Source: JBCFBK01 sp038562555 (GTDB taxonomy: Bacteria > Bacteroidota > Bacteroidia > Bacteroidales > Prolixibacteraceae). Taken from it: a DNA stretch of 64,000 bases. Of the stretch, positions 9,152 to 17,850 are shown one piece after another. The position numbers and the translations under genes were made by a program. Numbering within the stretch: the stretch's first letter is position 1; each line of letters opens with the position of its first letter. A model generated the notes under the pieces. It ran no database searches. It saw only the letters and a program-made list of their open reading frames with translations, and was not told where the DNA came from. The stretch spans positions 1 to 64,000 of the forward strand of contig JBCFBK010000014.1 in assembly GCA_038562555.1 (NCBI GenBank), read 5' to 3'.

Positions 9152-10018
9152 ATGAAAATGCGATCACTGATAACGTTCGTCCTCCTGGCTTCTCTTTTTT
9201 CGACGGCAGTTGCTGCCGGACGCCTGCCGGATACGGCTTCTGTTGTTTACACAAAAACAGACAGTTTGCTGGCAGAACAGCTTATCTCCCGGTTTTCCAA
9301 AAATCCCGGAAAGGATGGGGGTGCTTTAGTTGCACAAATCGGGAGGGAGTTTCTGAATACCCCCTATGTTGCACAAACACTTGAAAACGGAGTACAGGAG
9401 CGGCTGATCATCAACCTGCGGGAACTGGACTGCACGACCTTTGCAGAAAACTGCCTGGCGCTGGCGCTTGCAGCAAGGTCTGAAAAGCCCGGTTTTGAAC
9501 AATTTATAAACGAACTCGAAAAGATCCGTTACCGGCGGGGAAAAAGAAATGGCTATCTCTCCCGCCTGCATTACTTCAGCGACTGGATTTCCGATAACGC
9601 CGAAAAAGGACTGATCAGCGAACCGGCTTCCGGTTTCGGATCACCCTTCAATGTCCATGTCGGTTTCATGTCCGCTCATCCCGATAGCTATCCGGTACTG
9701 AAAGATCATCCTGATCTGGTACCTCTGATGGCCCGTCAGGAGAAGCTGATTTCTGAACGGGAACAGTTCTTTTTGAAAAAAGAAGATGTTCGTTCAAACG
9801 AAGATAAGTTGCGGGAAGGAGATATTGTGGGTCTTACAACAACGGTTGCGGGACTGGATGTGACCCATGTCGGAATCCTGGTAAAAAAGAACGGAAGGAT
9901 CCATTTGCTGCATGCATCTTCATCACTGGAGAAAGTGGTTATTTCGGACGAACCTTTATCCGAAATGCTGGCGATTAAAAAGTCGTATACAGGCATTGTG
10001 ATCGCCCGTCCTAAATGA
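9152..10018 (+). CDS. DUF1460 secreted cell-wall amidase (NlpC/P60-like)
   Basis: 288 residues with a signal peptide ending near AVAAG. The motif NLRELDCTTFAENC supplies a likely catalytic Cys, and THVGILVKKNGRIHLLHAS a likely His region. This pattern is typical of DUF1460 (N-acetylmuramoyl-L-alanine amidase-like) proteins of Bacteroidota, which cut muropeptides in the periplasm. The start follows an AT-rich leader. It is followed at once by a bidirectional terminator shared with the convergent phosphodiesterase gene. Family assignment is firm; exact bond specificity is not visible. Confidence 0.85.
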   Translation: MKMRSLITFVLLASLFSTAVAAGRLPDTASVVYTKTDSLLAEQLISRFSKNPGKDGGALVAQIGREFLNTPYVAQTLENGVQERLIINLRELDCTTFAENCLALALAARSEKPGFEQFINELEKIRYRRGKRNGYLSRLHYFSDWISDNAEKGLISEPASGFGSPFNVHVGFMSAHPDSYPVLKDHPDLVPLMARQEKLISEREQFFLKKEDVRSNEDKLREGDIVGLTTTVAGLDVTHVGILVKKNGRIHLLHASSSLEKVVISDEPLSEMLAIKKSYTGIVIARPK

Positions 10019-10023
10019 ACTAA

Positions 10024-10055
10024 AAAGAAGCCTGGCGGCGACACCAGGCTTCTTT
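10024..10055. terminator. Bidirectional intrinsic terminator
   Basis: Perfect 12-bp stem AAAGAAGCCTGG / CCAGGCTTCTTT around an 8-nt loop, lying between the stops of two convergent genes (10018 and 10059). The A-rich left flank and T-rich right flank give a U-tract in both directions. Confidence 0.9.
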
Positions 10056-10058
10056 ATT

Positions 10059-10823
10059 CTATTGCAGTTGTTCCCTTAACCATCCCGGGCGATTAGTGGT
10101 AATTCCCAAAACACCCAGATCAGCAATCCGCCTGGCTTCAGCCGGATCATCCACGGTCCATGCCAGCACTTCCAGACCGAGCTTTTTGCACTGGTCCATC
10201 ACCTGCTGATCAATCACCTTGCTTTGCAGATCAACACCGTCAAGCCCCCGTTTTGCCGATTCTTCGATTTTTGCGTCCAGTCCTTCTTTCACCGACGAGA
10301 GCCAGTAGCATTTATTGCCCGGAAACGCTTTCTTGGTATCCAGAATGGTTTCCCATCCAAAAGCAATGAACTTGATCTGATTAATCTTACCGCTCTTATC
10401 AATTGCTTTCTTCAGATAAGGTAAAATCTCGCTTCCCGATTTAATTTCAATAACAAGGGTCTTTCCTTCCGGTATCGTTTTCAGGACTTCGTCAACAAAG
10501 GGAATTTTTTCTCCGGCATACTTTTTATCCTTCCAGCTTCCTACATCCAGTTTGCGTAATTTCGATGACCTGGTTTCCGTGACCTTATAATCAACTCCGG
10601 AGACCCGTTTTGTTGTTTTATCATGAATCACAACCACGCGGTTATCGGCAGCAGGGTAAACGTCGATCTCCACGGCGTCTGTATTTTGTTCCCAGGCCAG
10701 CCTGGCCGAAGCTACTGTATTTTCCGGGGCTTCAAAAGATGCTCCCCGGTGCGCAATGATATCGACCTGTGAAAAGACAGGCGGACTAAATAACATACTC
10801 AATGCAAAGGCAATTTTCTTCAT
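10059..10823 (-). CDS. Glycerophosphodiester phosphodiesterase
   Basis: 254 residues from the ATG at 10823, taken because KKIAFALSMLFSPPVFSQ is a signal peptide; an ATG three codons upstream is also possible. The GDPD motif IIAHRGASFEAPENT (catalytic His-Arg), EIDVYPAADNR and VIHDKTTKRVSG are present near the N-terminus. Later come VIEIKSG and a C-terminal LAWTVDDPAEARRIADLG, all usual for the TIM-barrel family. It hydrolyses glycerophosphodiesters from phospholipid turnover to glycerol-3-phosphate plus alcohol, here in the periplasm. Confidence 0.95.
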   Translation of the reverse strand: MKKIAFALSMLFSPPVFSQVDIIAHRGASFEAPENTVASARLAWEQNTDAVEIDVYPAADNRVVVIHDKTTKRVSGVDYKVTETRSSKLRKLDVGSWKDKKYAGEKIPFVDEVLKTIPEGKTLVIEIKSGSEILPYLKKAIDKSGKINQIKFIAFGWETILDTKKAFPGNKCYWLSSVKEGLDAKIEESAKRGLDGVDLQSKVIDQQVMDQCKKLGLEVLAWTVDDPAEARRIADLGVLGITTNRPGWLREQLQ

Positions 10824-11001
10824 TCTTATCAATTTTTAATCCAGGTTTCTACTTTTCCGGCAGCCGGCGTCGGCGCCCTTAGGTATTATCAGGCAACACG
10901 TTCGCTTTATTATAATGAACCTCTGTTTTAGGTTTTTATTCGAACAGCTAAAGATGCAACTTTTACAGGAAACAGCGTTCAGTATCTTCTTAAAAAAATC
11001 T

Positions 11002-11009
11002 TAATTTTG
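11002..11009 (+). promoter_or_regulatory. Candidate -7 box for the acyltransferase gene
   Basis: TAATTTTG fits the Bacteroidota -7 consensus TAnnTTTG and lies 19 bp before the start codon. No convincing -33 TTTG is seen at the right distance, so this rests on one half of the promoter. Confidence 0.4.
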
Positions 11010-11028
11010 TGGGAAGCAAAAAATTTCC

Positions 11029-11931
11029 ATGAATCACCTGTTACAGTCATTATCCATATTTTTCCTGAGAGCTTTTTCGAAACTTCCCTTCCGGGTAATT
11101 TATGTGATTTCCGATTTGATGTATCTCATCGTATTTTATCTCGTCGGCTACCGAAAAAAAGTGGTGTACACCAACCTGAATAATGCATTTCCTGAAAAGA
11201 GCCAAAAGGAAATTGATCAGATCGCCCGGCGGTTCTACCGTCACTTTTGCGATCTGATCCTGGAATCAGTCAAAATGCCCGGCATGACCTTAATGGATCT
11301 GGATAAGCGATACTCGGTAAATGGTCTTGATATGCTCAACAAATATGCCGATCAGGGGAAAGGATGCGTGCTGATCGGCATGCATTACAACAACTGGGAA
11401 TGGAGTACCACGGCCCAGCGGTTTTCGTTGAAGTGTCTGCTACTGATCGTCTATAATCCGGTAAGAAAAAATCTGCCGATGGAGCGTTTCCTCAAAGGAA
11501 TGCGTGAACGTTTTGGCGCCGTGACCGTACCAATGAGCCAGTCTGCCAGGGCCGTTATGCGTTATAACCAGGAAAACAAACCAACATGCCTGTTTCTCGC
11601 GGCCGACCAGACCCCACCCCAGCAATCGCATTTCTGGACCACCTTTCTCAATCAGGAAACAGCCTTTTTCTCCGGCCCCGAACGGATCGCGATCAAGACC
11701 CGACAACCCGTCTTTTTCCATTACACCGAAAAAGTAGGACGGGGAAAATACCATGTAGAACTGATCGAACTTTTCCCGGAACCGGAAAAGGTAGCTCCCG
11801 ATACCATTTTGATGACCTATGTTGACACCATCGAAAAAATTATCCGCGAGAAACCGGAATACTGGCTCTGGTCCCACCGCCGCTGGAAACACAAGCGCCC
11901 CGAAGGTGTACCGCTAATACCGAGGACGTAA
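11029..11931 (+). CDS. LpxL/HtrB-family lysophospholipid (lipid A) acyltransferase
   Basis: 300 residues with an N-terminal hydrophobic anchor (about residues 15-40) and the catalytic H-x4-E motif in GMHYNNWEWS near residue 118. Later conserved stretches include FLAADQTPP and the C-terminal YWLWSHRRWKHKRP. The family transfers an acyl chain from acyl-ACP to a lipid A precursor at the inner face of the inner membrane. In Bacteroidota some members instead acylate aminolipids, so the exact acceptor is open. It is flanked by envelope and secreted enzymes. Confidence 0.9.
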   Translation: MNHLLQSLSIFFLRAFSKLPFRVIYVISDLMYLIVFYLVGYRKKVVYTNLNNAFPEKSQKEIDQIARRFYRHFCDLILESVKMPGMTLMDLDKRYSVNGLDMLNKYADQGKGCVLIGMHYNNWEWSTTAQRFSLKCLLLIVYNPVRKNLPMERFLKGMRERFGAVTVPMSQSARAVMRYNQENKPTCLFLAADQTPPQQSHFWTTFLNQETAFFSGPERIAIKTRQPVFFHYTEKVGRGKYHVELIELFPEPEKVAPDTILMTYVDTIEKIIREKPEYWLWSHRRWKHKRPEGVPLIPRT

Positions 11932-11985
11932 CAATGCCGGGCTAAGATAATTATTCCGTACTTTTAACGCTAAATAACCACCAAG

Positions 11986-12852
11986 ATGAAACGAACGCTA
12001 AGCACTTTCCTGAGTTTTCTTTTTTGTATGACAGTCCTGGCCCAGTCGGGCGTTGTCCTCGACAACCTCTCGATGAAAAGTACGATCTTAAAGGGCGACC
12101 GCAAGTATGCCGTTTATTTGCCGGCCGATTATCAGACTTCACAACGAAGCTATCCGGTCCTCTACCTGCTTCACGGGAGCGGCGATGACCAAACCGGCTG
12201 GGTTCAGTTTGGCGAAGTTTTGCACATTGCCGACAAGGCGATTGCCGAAGGAAAATCAACTTCCATGATCATTGTTATGCCCGATGCCGATACCGGACAA
12301 CGGGGATATTTCAATTCCGTTATGGGTAATTGGAACTATGAGGATTTCTTTTTTAAAGAATTCATACCCTTTATTGAAAAAGAATACCGGATAAAAGGAG
12401 AAAAACGCTACCGCGCTGTTGCCGGCTTATCCATGGGTGGAGGCGGCACCTTTGTTTATGCCCTGCATCATCCGGAATTATTTTCGTCGGCCTGCCCGTT
12501 AAGCGCCGCCGTTGGCCCGTTGTCGCCCGAAGAAGCCAAATCATACCTGGGAAAAAGAAAAGAATATGCCGGGATTACCGATGAGCAGGCCGCAAAGTAC
12601 TATGAACAGTATAGTGTACTCAACCTGATCAAGAAGATGCCCGCGGAAACCAAAAATGCTGTTCGCTGGTATATTGACTGCGGTGACGATGATTTTTTAT
12701 ATGAAGGGAACTCGCTCGTACACATTGCCATGCGGAAAGCAGAAATTCCTCATGAATTCCGGGTTCGCGACGGCAGGCACTCCTGGGAATACTGGCGTTC
12801 GGCCCTGCCTGAAGTCCTTGATTTTGTGAGCCAGGCATTTCACCAGTATTAA
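11986..12852 (+). CDS. Secreted esterase of the esterase D / feruloyl esterase family
   Basis: 288 residues with a signal peptide ending at LAQ. It has an alpha/beta-hydrolase fold of the PF00756 type: YPVLYLLHGSGDD (oxyanion region), the nucleophile elbow GLSMGGGGTF (catalytic Ser near residue 150), Asp in WYIDCGDDDF and His in RDGRHSWEYW. Related proteins cleave feruloyl or acetyl esters of plant polysaccharides, or trehalose esters. No polysaccharide utilisation genes flank it, so the substrate cannot be told. It follows the acyltransferase by 54 bp and may be co-transcribed. Confidence 0.88.
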   Translation: MKRTLSTFLSFLFCMTVLAQSGVVLDNLSMKSTILKGDRKYAVYLPADYQTSQRSYPVLYLLHGSGDDQTGWVQFGEVLHIADKAIAEGKSTSMIIVMPDADTGQRGYFNSVMGNWNYEDFFFKEFIPFIEKEYRIKGEKRYRAVAGLSMGGGGTFVYALHHPELFSSACPLSAAVGPLSPEEAKSYLGKRKEYAGITDEQAAKYYEQYSVLNLIKKMPAETKNAVRWYIDCGDDDFLYEGNSLVHIAMRKAEIPHEFRVRDGRHSWEYWRSALPEVLDFVSQAFHQY

Positions 12853-12860
12853 GAATAAAC

Positions 12861-12991
12861 CGGAGTACGGAGAACGGAGACGGGAGACCGGAGACCGGAA
12901 AACGGAAAACGGTGAAAGGTGAAAAGGTGAAAAGGTAACAAGGTGGAAGGGTGTTCACGACTCTTCTATCTTGTGTCTTGATACTTGTGTC
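12861..12991. repeat. 7-bp-period degenerate tandem array (CGGAGAC family)
   Basis: Nine consecutive heptads in strict register, 12861-12923: CGGAGTA, CGGAGAA, CGGAGAC, GGGAGAC, CGGAGAC, CGGAAAA twice, CGGTGAA, AGGTGAA. The period then becomes about 8 (AAGGTGAA-type units) to about 12950. A second word family, TTGTGTC TTGATAC TTGTGTC, occupies 12971-12991 and touches the stop codon of the antiporter gene. It lies between convergent genes. Related arrays occur at eight other junctions in the window. Confidence 0.9.
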
Positions 12992-15264
12992 TATGGCTTT
13001 ACAATCAGCATGGAAGGCGCACCATCCATCCAGTTACTTTGTGAATCGATCAGTTTTTTCCAGCTTTCCAGACTAATCAGCATCAGGTCATATTGTTCCG
13101 GAAAGTCTTCTTCCATCAAATCCCCTGACGCAATGACAATATGATCCGGAGCGTATTGTTCGATAGCTTTTAAAGCCTCTTTTATTTCTTCTGCCGTGCC
13201 CGATTCTCCTGATCGGTTATATACCGTAACCTGAGAGCCCGCATAGCGTATCAGTCTCCGTACAAATTCGATAACAGCATGGTCTCCTGATCCAAGAACA
13301 GGTAAAAGTACCTTATCCGCTTTTTGAAAGCCACGATCGATCAGGATACCGACAGGCACGTTGCTTTTTACAACAATCTGACCCGTAGCTCCTGCAAACG
13401 GAGAATCTTTAAGAAATTTTTTCGTTTCCCTCACTCCGTCTACAAGATACTCAGGATGGAAAATGGTTCTGGAATAACCTAAAAATTTACCCAGCATGCT
13501 ATCCTGATAAATGGAATGTCCAATGCCAACCAGTAAAAGATCATAATCCCCCTTATTGGCCGTTTCTACAATATCCGACTCGATATCTTCCGAGACTTTG
13601 AACATCGTTTGAATGTGCTGGTTCAGCTTTTGAGACTCGGAAATAAGGGGGATGAAGCTTTCCCTTTCATAATCTTCAATTTTATACTTATTGAACAATC
13701 CGTTTGGAGATAAATGCAGGGCTGTGATTACCGAATTCCCGTTCCTGCTCCGGTCCAGATAATTAGCCAGTCTTAGCAGCGCTTTCCCCATCTCCGGCTT
13801 TCCGAATGAAATGAGAATCCTGAACTTGCTCATCTCCACTATTTCTTTCGGGATCATGGTTCCTTTCTTTTTAAAGAACTTGTCAATGAGATGTAATGCC
13901 GGGGCGGTCATAAATGTTGTAGTGAGCGCCATAATTACCAGCATCGCGAAGATCTCCGGGGTCATCACCCCCAGGTCATAACCAATGTTCAGGGCAACAA
14001 GTTCCACCAGTCCCCGGGTATTCATCAACGCACCAATAAAAAGGCTGTCGCGCCAGTTCTGTCCGATAAATTTAGCTGCCAAAGCGCTTCCTGCGAACTT
14101 TCCGATCACCGCAACAAGGATCACCAGGCCACAGGTCAACCACAAACCAGGTTCATCCAGCAAGCCGATCTCGGTGCGAAGGCCGGTATATACGAAAAAC
14201 AGAGGAAGCAGCAGTACCAAGGCAACATCTTCCACCTTTTCAATAAAGATCTGTTTGAATTTCTGGTTTTCCGGCATGATGGCGCCAGCCATAAAAGCGC
14301 CGAAGAGCGCATGGATACCGATTACTTCTGTGGTATAGGACGAAAGAAGCAAAACCAGAAAGAAAATCCCCACAACCGGCTTACTCAGGTTCTCCCGGGA
14401 AGCATGAAGGTCGCCCACCCGCTTCAAAAATGGCCTGATCACTTTCAGCATCACGAACACATACCCTGCGGCCATCAGGATCGTTGGTACCGAACTCATA
14501 AACGAACCGGCTTTCACAATGGCAATGACCGCTGCAAGCAACGACCATGCTGTAATATCGTCAGCAGCGGCACAGGTAATCACGATCGTTCCCAACCGGC
14601 TTTTATGCATATTACGTTCCTGCACAATCCTCGCCAAAACCGGGAAGGCCGTAATACTCATGGATATTCCTAAAAACAGACCAAATGAAACGAAGGGTAC
14701 TCCGTCGGGAGCAAATGAACCATAAATAAAATAAGCCAGTCCCATCCCCAGTGTAAACGGAATAATAATACTGGCATGACTAATCACGACCGCTTCGTCC
14801 GCCTGGTGCCGGAGCACTTTCAGATCCAGTTCCATCCCCACTACAAACATGAACAGGATCAAGCCGATCTGACTCAAAAACTGAAGATTGCTCAATGAGT
14901 CTGCAGGAAAAAGGAAGCCTGAAAATTCAGGGAAATACATGCCAACCAGCGACGGTCCAAGAACAATACCGGCTATAATTTCTCCAATCACCGCCGGTTG
15001 TCCTATTTTCCGGCAAATCCAGCTAAACAATCGGGCAACCACTACAATTGTTACAATTTGCAAAAGCAGGATGGCCAGCGGATGAGTAAAATTGTGGCCA
15101 AAGGAATTGGCGAACATCGTCCACTGGCTTTTCCCGGCACCGGCATCGATGATTTCCCTGCCCACTTCAAGATTATTCTTTCCAAGCTGAATGATCCAGT
15201 AAATCAGAGCAGAAAACCCTCCGATAATTCCCGCATAAAAGATCAGGTTTTTCCATCGCTTCAT
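12991..15264 (-). CDS. Cation:proton antiporter (CPA2/KefB type) with universal-stress-like C-terminus
   Basis: 757 residues from the ATG at 15264; an in-frame ATG at 15318 would prepend 18 residues. After a lone N-terminal helix and a short extracytoplasmic stretch come about 12 hydrophobic segments of the Na+/H+ exchanger fold, with GQPAVIGEIIAGIVLGPSLVG, the AADDITAWSLLA segment carrying the paired acidic residues typical of exchangers, and NTRGLVELVALNIG. The last 290 residues are soluble and resemble tandem universal stress protein domains (DYDLLLVGIGHSIYQDSML). It probably exchanges Na+ or K+ for H+ at the inner membrane. No TrkA-N domain is obvious. Confidence 0.88.
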   Translation of the reverse strand: MKRWKNLIFYAGIIGGFSALIYWIIQLGKNNLEVGREIIDAGAGKSQWTMFANSFGHNFTHPLAILLLQIVTIVVVARLFSWICRKIGQPAVIGEIIAGIVLGPSLVGMYFPEFSGFLFPADSLSNLQFLSQIGLILFMFVVGMELDLKVLRHQADEAVVISHASIIIPFTLGMGLAYFIYGSFAPDGVPFVSFGLFLGISMSITAFPVLARIVQERNMHKSRLGTIVITCAAADDITAWSLLAAVIAIVKAGSFMSSVPTILMAAGYVFVMLKVIRPFLKRVGDLHASRENLSKPVVGIFFLVLLLSSYTTEVIGIHALFGAFMAGAIMPENQKFKQIFIEKVEDVALVLLLPLFFVYTGLRTEIGLLDEPGLWLTCGLVILVAVIGKFAGSALAAKFIGQNWRDSLFIGALMNTRGLVELVALNIGYDLGVMTPEIFAMLVIMALTTTFMTAPALHLIDKFFKKKGTMIPKEIVEMSKFRILISFGKPEMGKALLRLANYLDRSRNGNSVITALHLSPNGLFNKYKIEDYERESFIPLISESQKLNQHIQTMFKVSEDIESDIVETANKGDYDLLLVGIGHSIYQDSMLGKFLGYSRTIFHPEYLVDGVRETKKFLKDSPFAGATGQIVVKSNVPVGILIDRGFQKADKVLLPVLGSGDHAVIEFVRRLIRYAGSQVTVYNRSGESGTAEEIKEALKAIEQYAPDHIVIASGDLMEEDFPEQYDLMLISLESWKKLIDSQSNWMDGAPSMLIVKP

Positions 15265-15405
15265 TTTCCCAAGAATTTTTCTGTTCGGCAACAGCAAAAA
15301 TGGCAACAATAATCGCATAAAATTGCGGAGAAGCTGTCAATGAAAGTGAAACTGTAACAAGCAGGAAAAAAACTGTAATAAAATCTGAGAGAAAACTTAC
15401 GGATA

Positions 15406-16125
15406 TCACACGCTTACTTTTTTCAAAAAATCTTTTCTGTAAGCGTCGCCCAATGTGAGGATCAAGGGTTTTCCTGACGGCTGGATCAGGTTGGTGGTGA
15501 TTTCGTCATGGGAAAAGAACTGGACCGAACGCATGGCAATCACTTCCTTTTTACTGACCTGGCAAAAATCCTGATCGGGCAGAAACTGCAATAATTTTTC
15601 GAATGAAATATTCTTAAGGATCAGGGTTTTACCGTCGTACAGCCATACTTCTTTATCACGGCTGTCGTTCACAGAAGCCACCACATAAGCGATCTGATCA
15701 AAAAACAGCAGGGTTTTTCCTCTATCGGTGTTCAGTTGAATAAAATTTTTTACCTGACCATGACGGGCCAGCCGTTGCTGTGCTTTATCGATTGCCAGTT
15801 GTAAACGCTCTTTTTTAACAGGTTTTCTGACATAATCCACGGCATTCAGGTCAAAAGCCTCGGCCGCATATTCTTTATAAGCGGTCGTGAAAATGACCGG
15901 TTTTCCACCTAAAAGGTTCGCGATACTTAATCCATCCATCCCCGGCATCTCAATATCAAGAATACACAGGTCGAACTCCAGCGCAGGGAGTTCACTCAGG
16001 AATACTTCCGCACTGTTGAAAGCTTTGACCACCTCCAGTTCGGGAATCTGTTCGCAAAGCATTTTCAGGTACTTCAGGCCGGGCAGTTCATCGTCCAGCA
16101 GCAAGCATTTTATTTTTGTGATCAA
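15406..16125 (-). CDS. LytTR-family response regulator
   Basis: 239 residues. A receiver domain occupies residues 1-120 (acidic LLDDE, phospho-acceptor Asp in CILDIEMPGMDG, FTTAYKEYAAEAFDLNAVDY, lysine in VRKPVKKERL). A LytTR DNA-binding domain fills about residues 140-239 (FIQLNTDRGKTLLFFDQIAYV and the later CQVSKKEVIAMRSV). The start is a TTG at 16125 inside the end of the kinase gene; no ATG fits the receiver start. It overlaps the kinase by 38 bp, indicating a coupled two-component pair. Target genes are not visible. Confidence 0.9.
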   Translation of the reverse strand: MITKIKCLLLDDELPGLKYLKMLCEQIPELEVVKAFNSAEVFLSELPALEFDLCILDIEMPGMDGLSIANLLGGKPVIFTTAYKEYAAEAFDLNAVDYVRKPVKKERLQLAIDKAQQRLARHGQVKNFIQLNTDRGKTLLFFDQIAYVVASVNDSRDKEVWLYDGKTLILKNISFEKLLQFLPDQDFCQVSKKEVIAMRSVQFFSHDEITTNLIQPSGKPLILTLGDAYRKDFLKKVSV

Positions 16126-16858
16126 GTAAATTGATTTTTAGAAAAGCATTATAAACATCATCTTCTGTATATCTTTCCAGTTTGAAAGCATCCTGATACA
16201 AAAGCTTAAGCCTTTGTTCCAGTACCTGTAATCCAATACCTCCATGAGCCTTGTTCAATGGGGTCTTCCCTGATATTTTATTGGAAACCGACAAATAAAA
16301 AGTATTATTTCTAAATCCGAAAACAACCGAAATAAAAGCGTCGGAACTCTGAATATCCGTATGTTTAAAGGCATTCTCGATCAGGTCGACCGAGATCAGT
16401 GGAGCCAAAAGCTCCTGATTGTAAAGCGGTTCATTTTCGTTCACTTTCGACTTGATCCTGAGATCAAAAAGCGGGCTTAGCTTAATTTTATTGATCTCGA
16501 TCAGGTTCCGGGCAAATTCAATTTCTTCGTGCGGGCTCACAAATTTTCTTCTGCTCTCATACAGAATATAATCCAGCACGTTGGCCAGCTTATCCAACGC
16601 ATAATACGTTTGGTAGGCATGCGACTGGATCGAGTTCAGCACATTCTTAAAAAGGTGAGGGTTTAACTTCGAAGTCAGCGTTTCAAGCTGAAGGTTATTG
16701 ATTTTCAGTTCCAGATCGCTGTATTTTTCCCTGGCCGCTCTGTTATTCTTCTCTGATTTTACAAGCCGTAAAACCAAATAAATTACCATTACGAGCAATA
16801 TTACTGCAATACAAAAAATAATAAAAAAGGCAGTCTGTCCGGTCATTCTGATATTCAT
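16088..16858 (-). CDS. LytS-like sensor histidine kinase
   Basis: 256 residues: one transmembrane helix (about 10-32), a short coiled-coil, then the His-kinase domain of the LytS/YehU type with LNPHLFKNVLNSIQSHAYQ (phospho-acceptor His) and the ATPase N-box VDLIENAFKHTD. A glycine-rich HGGIGLQVLEQRL lies near the end. There is no extracytoplasmic sensor domain, so it may sense membrane state or act with a partner. It is transcribed ahead of and overlaps the LytTR regulator. The catalytic part is shorter than in classical kinases, as usual in this family. Confidence 0.88.
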   Translation of the reverse strand: MNIRMTGQTAFFIIFCIAVILLVMVIYLVLRLVKSEKNNRAAREKYSDLELKINNLQLETLTSKLNPHLFKNVLNSIQSHAYQTYYALDKLANVLDYILYESRRKFVSPHEEIEFARNLIEINKIKLSPLFDLRIKSKVNENEPLYNQELLAPLISVDLIENAFKHTDIQSSDAFISVVFGFRNNTFYLSVSNKISGKTPLNKAHGGIGLQVLEQRLKLLYQDAFKLERYTEDDVYNAFLKINLLDHKNKMLAAGR

Positions 16859-16953
16859 AAAAGCTGTTTATTCTACCTGCAAAAGTAAATGCTTTATTTC
16901 TTTTCCTTCGTATCATTTTGATGTTTACATCAAGCGTCCTTGTGATCGTTCAA

Positions 16954-17676
16954 TTACAGAAACAGTTTTTCCAAATCCGGTTCAGACAGGATACAAGGTT
17001 CGAAAATAACTGCATCAATTCCTGATTTTACGCATTTACGCATCTTCCTCTTTGACCTGCCGCACGAGGCAAGCACGGGTATGGAAGGAAAAGATTCGTG
17101 AAGATTTCTAACCAGACGCTTTGAAATATGCGTTCCACGGAGGCAAAGGGCATATGCACCCGCCCCGACCCTGGAACTAATCTCATTGAATTGAGGACTT
17201 GTGGCCGAAATGACAGGCAAGGAACTGTTCATACAGATTCTGCGAAGCGTGGCAAGGGGTAGCCGGCCGGGCAAATAAAGAGCGGCCGGTCCGGCAGACT
17301 CTGCCTGGCGGAGCAAACGCGAAATTCCCGGGAAGATAACATCCCAGGGATGAACCGTTAAAACAACAGGCGTGTCAGTGGCCGAAATGATCTGTTTAAG
17401 CCTGTTTGCCTTTGGCATAAAAAAAGAGTTTAAAACTACCGCTTCTGCATCAGTCGTCTTCATGTCATAATGGTCCCTTGCCGATAACAGGGCATGGACC
17501 AACTTATTTTTCAGCCAGAATCCCTGTGTCGAAGACAAAAATGCAGGTTTGTCCGAAGTGTAGGAATGACCGGGAGGCACATAACACCACCTGTCTAATG
17601 ATCCCCTGTAGAATGAACCGGTAACGCATGGGAAAACCAATGCCTTACTTCCTGCGGCAATCCGGTAGGTTTCCAT
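16954..17676 (-). CDS. TIM-barrel-like protein of unknown function
   Basis: 240 residues, not confidently recognised. Repeating beta-alpha units are visible (AVVLNSFF, TPVVLTVHPWDVIFPG, GPAALYLPG, LPVISATSPQF, GAGAYALCLRG, IPVLASCGRS, GIDAVIFEPC). The C-terminal pattern of strand, Cys-Gly-Arg and GIDAVIFEP looks like the phosphate-binding end of a (beta/alpha)8 barrel. No signal peptide or membrane helix is seen. It is divergent from the type III polyketide synthase operon, 174 bp away, so it might share its control region, but a link to that pathway is only inferred. Confidence 0.5.
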   Translation of the reverse strand: METYRIAAGSKALVFPCVTGSFYRGSLDRWCYVPPGHSYTSDKPAFLSSTQGFWLKNKLVHALLSARDHYDMKTTDAEAVVLNSFFMPKANRLKQIISATDTPVVLTVHPWDVIFPGISRLLRQAESAGPAALYLPGRLPLATLRRICMNSSLPVISATSPQFNEISSRVGAGAYALCLRGTHISKRLVRNLHESFPSIPVLASCGRSKRKMRKCVKSGIDAVIFEPCILSEPDLEKLFL

Positions 17677-17850
17677 ATCTTTCCATTTTATATATGACTA
17701 AATTACGCCGGGGCAGAAGATGTTTGTCAGCCGATGTGACAGACCACCTGATAAATGCAACAGGGAGGTAAAAGATTGTAACAGGCAGGCATTGTTTATA
17801 CACTGGACGTCAACATTTTCAGATTCCATGTTGTTGTCTTATAAAAAGGT

